Assembly (NCBI GenBank): GCA_013399855.1 | Contig: VXAY01002463.1 | Coordinates: 186,001 to 250,000 of the forward strand | DNA: 64,000 nt | Direction of reading: 5' to 3' | Origin: Oxyruncus cristatus | Lineage: Eukaryota; Chordata; Aves; Passeriformes; Cotingidae | The notes under the pieces: generated by a model | Told to the model about the DNA's origin: nothing | What the model saw: only the letters and a program-made list of their open reading frames with translations | Databases searched by the model: none | Translations under genes and position numbers: made by a program | Shown here: positions 50,331 to 61,375 of the stretch, piece by piece | Layout of the letters: every line of letters starts with the position of its first letter | Position numbering within the stretch: position 1 is the first letter of the stretch

Positions 50331-51296
50331 ATTAATTTAATTCAGAAAGCTTATTTTTTTTACAAACAATATTCGCGCTTATATTTCATACACAGTTCAT
50401 ATTTACTATTAGATTTCCTACATACTATGATTGCAGGCGGGTAGAATAGGTCATCCTCAGGGTCATAATAATAGACATAACTGAGCTAAAATGCAACCTA
50501 AAAGTCTATTTTTCCTCTCCTCTATTCCAGTTATTTTATTAAGATAGTATAACACCTTTAACACTACTGGATATTCACTGCAATAGAAGAATCCAATTCC
50601 AGACTTTTTGACTCATATTTCTTTCTCTAACTACTATAGTCAACTGAGTCCCTAATATATATATATATATATACACATATATATGTGTGTATGTATATAT
50701 ATCTCTGTATATGTATATACTTGTATATACAACCTTAGGCAGAGCACATATTTTAAATGGATTTACCGGAGTATTTCCCCAGAGACTTATATTCCTTGGG
50801 TTTTGGGGTTTTTTTTTTGTTATTTTTGTTTCTTCTAATGGTAGACTGTATAGGATTAGCTACATTGGAGGTGCAAATGCACCCCAGAGGGAAAACTTTA
50901 TTTATTTTTCATAGTATAATTGATTATTTTGAATAATATATGTGATGGCTGGGTAATGAGAGGAAAAACAATAACTAAACGTGACTTGGTACCACTTCCA
51001 ATGGTACCTGTGATTTGATGACCTAACATATGAGGTTGGCCTCACAGGGCAAGAAAACTGTTACATTATTTTCTGTAAGTAAAAGTCATTCAGCACATTT
51101 CCCCCTCTCAGAAAAAGAACACGAATATGCAGAATTTAATCTGCATTGTTTTATCTGAGATAGTAGTATAAAAATTATGTACAGAGTTAAATTAATACTG
51201 AAACTTTTTTTTGAGGTTGTTTATCAGAAGGGGAAAAATAAATGTCTCTGTAAAAAACATAACACACCAAAAACTGAGAGACACTGAAAGAAGGAA
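50331..51296. other. Unique AT-rich DNA, no gene seen
   Basis: No gene. Includes a TA/TG-rich microsatellite at 50654-50725. Confidence 0.6.
50654..50725 (+). repeat. Alternating TA/TG-rich microsatellite
   Basis: ATATATATATAT, then ACACATATATATGTGTGTATGTATATAT and related alternating purine-pyrimidine sequence. Imperfect. Confidence 0.85.
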
Positions 51297-52416
51297 ATCT
51301 TTAAAGCCTTTGACACAGTTCCCCACAACGTCCTTCTCCCTCAGTTGGAGAGAGATGGATTCGGTGGGCGGGCTTTTTAGATGGGTAAGAAATTAATAGG
51401 TTGGTTGCATCCAGAGGGTTGTGGTCAACCACTCAGAGTCCTGATGGACATCAGTGACAAGTGGTGTCCCTAAGGGGTCTGTGCTGGAACCAGTGTTGTT
51501 TCATACCTTCATTAATGACACAGATGACAGGATCAAGTGCCCTCTCAGCAAATTTGCAGATGACACCACGCTGACTGGTGCAGTTGCCACACCTGAAGGA
51601 CAGCATACCACCCAGAGGGACCTGGAGAAGCTGGAGAAGAGGGCCCATGGGAATCTCATGATTTAACAAGATCGAGTGCTCGGTGCTGCACCTGTAGCAC
51701 CCAGTATCAACGCAGGCTGGGGGTTGAACAGATCGAGAGCAGCCCTGCCAAGAAGGACGTGGGGCTGCTGGTGGATGAGAGGCTGGACATGACCCAGCAA
51801 TGTGCACTGGCAGCTCAGAAATCCAGTTGTGTCCTGTCCTGGGCTGCATCAACAGCAGGTCCGGGAGGTGATTCTGCCCCTCTGCTCTGCCCTGGTGAGA
51901 GCCCACCTGCAGTGCTGCGTCCATCTCTGAGGCCCCCTGCATGGGAAGGACACTGACCTGTTGGAGTTAGTCCAGAGGAGAGACACCAAGATGATTAGAG
52001 GGATGGAGCACCTCTACTATGAGAAAAGGCTGAGAGGAGCGGGATTGTTCAACCTGGAAAAGAAAGGCTTCAGGGTGACATAACTGTGGCCTTCCAGTAC
52101 CTGAAGGGAGCCTATAAGAAAGATGGAGAGGGACTATTTTTGAGGACATGTAGTGACAGGACAAAGGGGAATGGCTTCAAACTGACAGAAAGTAGGTTTA
52201 GACTAGCTATTAGGAAGAAATTCTTTACTGTGAGAGTGATGAACCACTGGAACAGAGAAACTGTGGATACCACATCTCTGGAAGTTTTCAGGGCCAGGCT
52301 GGATGGGTCTCTGAGCAGCCTAGTGTAGTGAAAGGTGACTCTGCCCATGGCAAGGGCGTTGGAACTAGATGAGTTTTAAGGTCCCTTCCAGACCAGGCCA
52401 TTCTATGAGTCTGTGA
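51297..52416 (+). mobile_element. CR1 LINE, RT domain to 3' end, 5'-truncated and frameshifted
   Basis: 1.1 kb starting at the 'KAFDTVPHNVLL' block of RT and running to the 3' tail (CCATTCTATGAGTCTGTGAAA). GVPKGSVLEP is encoded at about 51463-51492 and F-A-D-D at 51553-51564. The frame breaks at about 51660, where a base or two has been lost within the usual 'LMRFNKIEC' phrase. It breaks again before the C-terminal frame (52086-52328), which reads 'FRLAIRKKFFTVRVMNHWN...'. Older than the 27.5 kb copy, but complete from mid-RT to the 3' end. Inactive. Confidence 0.96.
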
Positions 52417-55400
52417 AACTCAATCTTTACTAAAAATAACATTTTTTAAAAACTTGGAATTATGACAGGCTCGCTTCTTGAAATCTGAGGCATTATGTGA
52501 GCTGTGGTGTGACCTGCAGTTGGAACACGCTCACGTCATAGCACCAAAATTTTTCTCTCTGTCATACTGCAGACAATGTGATGCCTGGGATCTTCTTTGG
52601 TTTACACAGGATTGTCTTTGAGATGTGCCCTGACTTGGAGTTTGACCTTGGGCAGCAGGCCAGGTCATGCAGCATCTAGCTTACCTCAGCAAGACCACAT
52701 TTACCCTATGAGTCCTTAGAGCCTCTAAGAGCAGTCAGTGTTTAAAACAGAAGAATTTTTACAAATTAAATCTGTGAAAAATCAAAATTAATTTCCTTTA
52801 ACACAGTCAGCTGTACCTGTAGAAAAGGGACTGTATAACAAGTACACAGTGAATATGTTTTTGTTACATTTTTTAGGTTGCAGCTTGTAGGTTGCTGAAG
52901 GGAAAAATGAACAAATTGATGGATTTGGTTATGTGTGAAATGGATACGTAACAAGGGAACTAGAAAACCTTTAACATTTCCAGAGATCAGACCTTCCAAC
53001 CTACCGTATAACACTCCATTCCAGTTTCGTTCAGCTGTGATGAAGGGAAAAATTCCATAACATTGGTGTGCACTTAATTGTCACAGGGAAATAAAATTAC
53101 GAAGTTTAGTAATACCATAAAAATGTGTGGTGTTATGCAAGAACTTAAAATTACATGCTCCCTAAAGTAAAATTATTATACTACAGAGGCTCACAAAAGC
53201 TTTCAAACTAAGCAGTATAATCTCACATTTAAGAGCTTTAACTTCTGGTTGAGAAAGAATAGAAACATAAATGCCATTGCTGTCAGGACCAAACAGTACA
53301 ACAGACTCAAGGTGAATTTTTATGTGTTTTTCAAGCACTTTTCTTATGCTAATGGTGTTGATAAAAACATAAGACACAATATTTGTATTTTTCGTGCACA
53401 GCTGAGATATGAATAGCAAAGTCAGAACAAAGGAATGCCCATTAATATACGGACACATGGAAACAGATATGCACAACCCACTGACACCTTCCAGTCAGTT
53501 AAAGAACAATAGGAAAAGACAGATGCTCATTGTCCTGAATTCATCAAGCTAAAGCCATATATCTCCCATCTTATCAAGAGTCCCAACAGGCAAAACTTAT
53601 TTGTGAAAAGATTTGAGTGCAGGAAAAGGCAGACTCTTCAAGCACCAAATAAAAGGTCAAAGTGCTAATGGGTGGATAGAAAGGCTTAATCATTCATACT
53701 TTACCCTACACTGAATGTTCTTGTCTTCCAGCATGATGGCCAGGACTTCTTGGCCACCAGAGCCATTTCACACAGAGAAACAGCTGATCAATATGCATCG
53801 CATGAGCAGACACTGGACTGGAGCACAGAATTCTCTAAATAGCTCTCACTCTGTGTCATTGAAAAGATTAAGCAAATTCATGAGCAGAAAATATGTATTC
53901 TGGATGATATAGACCCAATGCACTTTGGTCCTTTGTGGTCCCTGCTGTGAAATTCTAGGACCCCTCAGGGTTAGCCACTGAACTGCAAAATAGATCCATG
54001 CTTTTTCAAGCTGATGCAAGGCAGTGAAGAACAACTATTGACTTCTGCCAAGACAAGTTATACACGTCCCCTTGACAGAAATGAACCAAATAGCTTTTCT
54101 GAAAAGCATGTGACTGTAACCAATATAAAGTAATGCAGTAGTCCAAAGTCCAGAGAGTCAGGCTTGTATCTAAAAGTGTCCAAATTTTTCATCAGTGATA
54201 ATGTCATTCTGTAAAAAATACAAGTGCTTTTTAAAATTGTGGGCAGCAAGTTGTCAAATGGTGGGCATGTACAAAGATACCTAAGTGATAATTGTCTCGC
54301 AGGCAAGGAATTAAATTAAGTCCTAGACTAAGCTGTGATTTATGAAAATCTGAACAAGGAACCTCCATGTAGATAACCCACTGTGCCAGGAGGTGCAGTC
54401 CCTCCAAAAGATAGGCAGTGAGGGCACCATCCGGCACCTTGTGTTTGTGGAACTTTCATCATGCAAGTTGTTAAATCACTATTCTGAAGCTTTCATTTTA
54501 GGGGAATGTAGCTACTGTGTTTTGGCTGCTCTAGTGATGATTTCTGCCTCTATTTTCTTTCAAGTTGTCATAGTTTGTAATGACAATTGAATAATGAATA
54601 CATGAGGTCTGTGGATCTGTCTTCTACATTCCAGGTGAATTCCTTGATCAATGAGCTAAGATCAGCTACTCAACCTCACACAGTATTTCAGTTCATTTCT
54701 GAGTGAAGAAGCTGCAAGGGATGCAAGAGAAAAACACATTTTTTTTTCTTTTCTTTTTTTTTTTTTTTTTCCCCAGGACCAGCCTTCCAGGATCCTTTCC
54801 TTCTATATTAAAAAAAACCCTGAAGGTGTCACCAGGAACTGGGGCTTTACTGGGTTCAAGCAATGATAGGCTGATTTCGCAGAAGAGAAATTAAGTGTTC
54901 ACTAAATAAACAGGGGTATTTCTGGCTAGAGATATCCCTGAGAAACCAACAGTTGCATGGTGGGAGGTGAAGCATTGTTTGTAAGTGCTAAACCCTGCTG
55001 ATTTTAGTCACTGTCAGAGTGAAAAAATTATATAGGTCTGATTCTTCACCACCACTTTTATTCTCACAATTAAGGTGGCAGATTAACCAAGACCGTGAAA
55101 TTCATCCCAATTCCTCTGGCCACCCATCATTTCCAGCTCTCTGTTCGAGGGCATTTGACCAGAGTGCTCAAATGGCAAGGTAACAAGAACACTAGAAGAA
55201 CCTGAAGTGGACAAAACAGAACTACACAATTTAATTTTTATTTTCCTAGAACACAATCAGAAACCCTGATAAAGTTTACAGAAAGCTTTTCGTTGGAAAA
55301 AGAAAAATCTGAGGTGAAGAGGTGGAATGTGTAACTTAACACATAGTATACCATTCCCAGGGCTGTAAAAGCTTTTTATGAATAAATGCTGAAAACTTTA

Positions 55401-56921
55401 TACTGCCCTTTTTACCCTTCTAGTGTCTGGATAATTTTGGCTAAAGGCCTGGAAGATAAACTGTAATTTATTATGTCCTGGCATCTTGGATAGATAGAGT
55501 GCTTTGTTATTTGGCTAAGTTGTTTTTCATTCCTTTTTTCACAAAAGACAAAGGATTGGCTTCTTTCCTGCAATATTTTTGGAAGAAGAAAAAGGTGTTT
55601 TTCTCAAGGTGATATACTTTGATTTCACAGTCAGATGCCAAATTATGAATTGAACTTGATATTTTGTTTCATGTTCATTCATGATGAAAATATGTTTGAT
55701 ATTAAATACCACAGCTTTCTGGGAAATTTAATTTTTGTCACAATCTTTAAGCATTGCTATACAGAATGCTTACCCCTATGAATAAATTTATGGACTACTA
55801 TACCTCACTTTTCTGTATCTACAAAGGAGGGATAATAACACTTATCTATGCGACAAATGAGATAAGCGGCTTAATTTATTAAAGTTTGTAAACTACTTTG
55901 AGATCCTCCAATAAAAGTTCCTGTGCAAGAAACAAAGTAATAGCACTCATATCATAAAGGAAACTAAACCTTTAATTTTGCCAAAGTTCCCCGGGTGAGT
56001 AGATAACTCTTTAATGAGATTAAGGACGTGTTTGAGATTGGCAATTTTATAACAAATCCTCAGTGGATACAAACATGTAAAGTTGCTCGGCATAACTTTT
56101 TGCAATTGCATTTGTAAAAGTAATTGGGTATTACGAGACTGTGAATAGTGGAGAAATACAGCTGGGAGTTCCAAGTTGTGAATTATATGTCATATTTTAT
56201 TGTATGGATGTGAGTGTTGCTGCTGTTGTGGAATTTGAATGGGTTTTCTTTCAGATGATTTATTGGTGTATGGACAGTATTTGACTAGCATTATGTTTAT
56301 TTATTGATGCTCATAACAGCCATTTGATCATATGGTCATGTGAAGAATCAGTTGCAATACTGTGATTCAAATGTATGTTTTTTTTCCTATTTTAACTAAT
56401 CTTGATGTGCCAGAATATTTGTAATCAATTTTTAAATGACATAAAGACTCAAAAGGATACTCTTGAACCTAGGATGAAGAAGCTAAAAGAGTATAACTCT
56501 AACTGATCGTTAGTTTTCTCTGTATGGAAGAATGGGAAGAACAGTACTGTTTCGTTGTAAGAATGAGAGGTAGGTCTCATTTGAAAGAAACCCTCATCAT
56601 CTGAGGTGACTTAATATGTGTTTTGATTGGATAATTCTGTGCGATCCAGCAGAGAACAACTGCCTCAGAACAGCAAGATGACATCCATTCATGCATTGTC
56701 ACTTTTCTTTTGACTTTTTTTACAATCCTCAGAGCTAATATAAGGAAATAATTTAAATTGCAATGGAATAAAAGTTTGCATTTTTTGAGTATTTACAACC
56801 TTCACTTACTTAAAATAAGTATTAAATATTTTCAAAGAGTGTTACAACTAAGAATTGCCTCACACAAAAAGAATAAAATTAAGATCCAGAGCTCAAGAAT
56901 GACCCAGAATTCTAATATTTA
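52417..56921. other. Long unique AT-rich DNA, no gene seen
   Basis: 4.5 kb, no supported gene. A T-rich pyrimidine tract lies at about 54739-54773. A 104-codon minus frame (53162-53476) and others are anonymous and probably chance. Confidence 0.6.
54739..54773 (+). repeat. Poly-T / pyrimidine tract
   Basis: T-run broken by C at a few places, ending in CCCC. No recognisable retroposed body beside it. Confidence 0.85.
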
Positions 56922-56990
56922 ATCATATAATGTCTTGAGCTGGAAGAAATTTTAAAGATTATGTAGTTCCAATCCCCCTTCCATGGGGAG
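56922..56990 (-). mobile_element. CR1 3'-terminal remnant, minus strand
   Basis: About 70 bp antisense match to the CR1 end: ATCATATAATG (tail), GAGCTGGAAGAAATTTTAAAGAT, then CCAATCCCCCTTCCATGGG. Only the extreme 3' end remains. Confidence 0.75.
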
Positions 56991-59900
56991 AAACCCACCT
57001 GTCTTGGGGTGATATATATGAGGTATCTTCAATATATCTTATCCATCTGAAATATGATTGCTTCTGTGTCATGGTCAAATGTTATTTTAGTGTGGGGAAA
57101 TAAAAATAACAACAATTGAGCAGGACTCCCCTGCTATTATTATTAGTGGCAGTCCTGGTGTTAGTAGTATTGCAGGTTTAGTAGGCGACTATTCCAGTCC
57201 TTAGGAGTAGTTTTGTAATTCCGAAATCCAGTCTTGTCGTCAGAAGCAGTCAGCATCTTCAGGGTCAGCTGAATTGTGTCCAGGGTGGATTTAATGCTGG
57301 GTCTGTCTGACACAGCTTAGAGCAGCAGTAGTTTTCGTTCCTGTCCATGGGGTCAGGTGCCCCAGTTGCCTGGCTCAGATGCTTCTCCTGACGCTAAGTG
57401 CTGGGGTGAGGGTGAGGTGGCAGCTTGTCTCTCTTCTTCATCAATCCTTGCTCTGTCAGAATCGTAGGAGGCCTTTTTGCCCTGTTAGTCTAGACACCAG
57501 AAGCCCAAATATCTTCTTACACTCTGCCAGCATAAAATCACCTCAAAATGTTCTTAAATTACAGTGAGCTGTATATTCACTCACAGTTTCAGGCTCTTTG
57601 TAATGCTTGCTGCCAAGTAGTGCCAAAAGTAAATCAGAGCCAATATAAATCAGGTCTCATTTAATGTACTATGGAGAGTGGGAACTAGAAAGTTTAGAGT
57701 CAAGTAACAGTCTCTTTTCTCTGTTACAAGACTCATACCAGTTTGTATTCCAATCACTAATGAATGGTATAATTTGCACCGTATTATTAAGGAAATATAT
57801 TATGTCCTCAAAATAACTTTTCCTTATTCTTAAATTATAACAATTTTCATATTATTTTCCCATAATAAACTCCATCTATTTTAATAAAATTAGAGAATTA
57901 AATTAAAAGAGGAAAATATTTGGGATGATGGAAGAAATCTCTTAATTTCCAGATACTGTTATTATCTATCTGTCATTTGCAACAAATGCAACCTGAGTCC
58001 TAAGATCATGTTTTACGGTATAACTTGAAGGCAGACTACACTTTCCTCCTCAGTCTTTTGTAATTAACAGCCCTGTTAATCTAGTTAAACAAAGAAGCTT
58101 AGATCTGTATGACAATGGGAGAGGGGCCCTTTCTCCGTGGTTTGTTAGACATTGAAACTAAATGCTGTCCTGTAATACTAGCTGATTGTAAGTGGATCTA
58201 AACTCAGATTTTTTTTCTTATCTAGTTACTCTAACTAAATTCCTATAGCCAATTGCCAGGTTTTACTCTTCTGTGTGATTCTGCAGTCCATGCAGTTAGT
58301 TCCTTAAAGAACTACACTCCTTCTTTCCCAGAAATCACTTTCTTCATGAGACCTGTGGGTATCTCTTGGCTTGGCATCACAAGATAGTAAAAAACATTTC
58401 AAGAAAAAAAAAAATCTCTAAAAATGTGATTTTTCCAACAATTGACAGTCATCTTTTGAAAAGTCATTTCACCACAAGCTCAAGTCTTAAAAAATGTAAA
58501 AAAAAAAAAAAAATAAAATTAAGAAGTAATTTCTTATGTCAGATTTTACCTCAGTTTTAGTCTGATAGGTCATTGTTGAAACTGGGAAAGAATTCTCTTA
58601 TTTTATCTCTTTCTGTTTTTTTTTTTTACCTGGGGGCAACGCACTCCCCTGTGACAAAGAATATTGTGTCTTCCTGCTGCCTGGATTTGGTATCTTACTA
58701 AAAAATCTACACTTTTTAATTGTATGCCTTTTTTTCTCCAAATGATTCATCAGCTGTTCTGATGCCTGATTCCAGTAAGACAAATTCCCCTAGGCAGTAC
58801 CCTGTAATCGTTTAAGGATTTGTTCATTTAAATATGAATGCTGATTACCTTCAACCATAAGTGAACTACCGGATGCAACAATTTTCTCAGATATATTTGA
58901 AGAAAAAATTGGGGAAGGGTTCAGCACAAGATGAGGGAGATCTACCATGGTGTTTCCAATAAGTAGTGACAGACAGACTGAGGCAGAAAGATCTGTTCTC
59001 TTACAGCACCTAGAGTTTAGGCGGAAAAAAGGGTACGAATCACTTGGTAACAAGTACTTTCAAAATATAAAGAGTATATATTTTTTTACCTTTTAAAAAG
59101 GGGTTTTATTCCTCTACAAACTGTGGCAAAAAAGTTTATTTATGGTTCAGATCACCACCATATGTCTGTTACTTATTTTCCCGTGTCAATACAGGGTTTC
59201 AATATTTTTCCCATTTTGAGTGAGCTTAAGAGACCCTTATTGTAAAATATTTTCCTATTGTATAACCTTGCCTTTACTGGAACTCCAGCCCATTTATCTG
59301 CAGCAGATTTTGGAAATATTTTCTTATTTTTCTTTCTCTAGTACTAATACATACTCAAGTATGTTATCATGTTTACCCGTAGTATTTTTAACTCTAGTCT
59401 AATCTGCTTCCTTATAGTGCCTTGCCATGCCCTGCTGTTGAATTCTGATTATGCAGAATTCAAAAATTAGATCTTAAGGACCTGAGGAAATTTCAGGTCA
59501 GCTCTTGGAGTAATCAACAAGTCTCTAGTACTTTCTCTTCCAAAGTATGAAGGAGACTAAGGAACACCAATAACAGACCTCTGCATAGGTGTCTCAGGTG
59601 TCTGCTATAGATGTCTCAGTTCTTTAAAATTTTCTTTTCTGAAATCAGAGGTTTTGTCTATGTTTCAATTTTTCTTATCATGTTGAATTCAACCTGCTAG
59701 CAAGCTGACCTGTTATTTTCACATTCAGAATCGGTTCAGTTGTCACAGAAAACGGATATAGGCAAGACTTTCCTCAGTTTATATCATCCATATTTTACAT
59801 CTGAACAATCTTTTATAATTCAGTGATTACTTTGATAATCAATGTTACCCTATTTTTTTTAAAATCAAAACAGATACTGAAGGAGTTAACCTCTTTAAAT

Positions 59901-61211
59901 ATAAGTTCAATCTGCTCAGATAGAAGGCCAATTCTCAGATTTCTTTCAGGTGTATTGGGGATTTCTTATCATGCATTTGATTTTGTCCTCTATTACTGTC
60001 TTCCTTCTAATTCAAATAATTTAATCACTGTTCTCTTCCACATGTCTGCTCAGTGGTTATGGAAGGAGATTATAAAAATGTAAAAACAGCCCCTCATTTT
60101 TTATTTCTTCTTATACTGTTTTTCAAACCCAAATCAATTACAAGTTATTTTCTTTCCAGCTATTTTATGTCTGTGACTATTGTAGTTATAACCAGAAGTG
60201 CCACATCAGAATCTTCTTTTCATAGCACAGAAGCTTTTAAAGGCCATAACATCAGCGATCTACCAACTGTGACTGTGATTAGAATGGAATTTGTTATGGG
60301 GGTTATCTCAAGTGGATCTTGGGGTAGACAATAATTGCCAGTGCTAATCACGAGCTCAAATTCTTGTTTTCTACCTTCTTTAAATAGATCTTTTAACTCC
60401 ATAAGTCATTCTTTTTTTTTCCTTCATCTTCTGTCTCTTTTGTGACATCTCTCTGTATTTCTGTTTTTTGTTTTACATCTTTTTTTTTTGTTGTTGTTGT
60501 TGGTTTTAATGGAAGCATCTCCATCTCTTGGAAATAAAATCTAGATGGCAATACCTGTCAGGAAACAAGTTGTCCTCAGGCCATGATATCATACCCAAAA
60601 GAAGTAATTATTGAAAAACATGGACTAACTCACTATAGAGTCAAATTTAGTTACTCAGTTAACAGGCATTCTTTGGCCTTACACATTTGACAGTTTATGC
60701 AGAAACATGTATCCTCTTTTCTGGCTCAAATATTGCTGATAATGAGGTCTTGATTGCCTTGCATTCAGCCACACCAGAGGAACTCAATTACTAAGAAGCA
60801 GATATTGCCTGTGAATCTCTGAGTTTCCTTGACTTGCTCTTCTCCATTTGAGCAGTGTTTGATCATGTGGTATTGTCTCTGCTCTTTAAACTCAACTATT
60901 GGCCAGCAAGTGTATGAATAAATCAGTTAATTCAGTCAATTCAGTCATTTCTAAGAGAAGCCAAAATGAAAAATTCTGTACCTGTAGAAAATAGACAGAA
61001 GATGAGAGAAAATTAGTGGCCCTTTCTCTAAAGAACAGTAACATAACAACAGACTGTATCAATACTCTTTGACTTCTCTTATGACAGAGGAAAAACAGAG
61101 AAACAACAAATTTTATTAGTGTAAGTATCTTACCACTGGCCATATTAAAAGCACTTAGTTCACAGCTTCCAGTGTTAATATCACACCTGTTCTTATCCTA
61201 TGTTGCCTGAT
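56991..61211. other. Unique AT-rich DNA, no gene seen
   Basis: 4.2 kb, no supported gene. 57121-57560 is more GC- and CpG-rich than its surroundings and unassigned. A-runs lie at about 58499-58513 and T-runs at 58616-58627 and 60480-60489. Open frames are short and show no domain. Confidence 0.55.
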
Positions 61212-61375
61212 CTGACCAGGTTACCTCAAGGCTTCATCTAGTCTCACCTTGGAAAACCTCCAAGGATGGACACTGCACAATATTTTTGGGCAATCTGCTC
61301 CACTGCTTACTCCAGCATTCTGTCTCTCTCCTCGATGTCAGCCCAGAAACCGGCTGTATTCCTCCTTTGTCTGAG
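61212..61375 (-). mobile_element. Old CR1 LINE remnant, minus strand
   Basis: Antisense CR1 words: 'CTGACCAGGTTACCTCAAGGCTTCATCTAGTCTCACCTTGGAAAACCTCCAAGGATGG' spans 61212-61268. 'TTGGGCAATCTGCTCCACTGCTTACTCCAGCATTCTGTC' spans 61287-61325. These are the 3' untranslated region and the ORF2 C-terminus in reverse. No tail; diverged. Confidence 0.75.

Noticed and set aside
51451..51942. 163-codon minus frame
   Set aside because: Antisense shadow of the CR1 reverse-transcriptase region on the plus strand.
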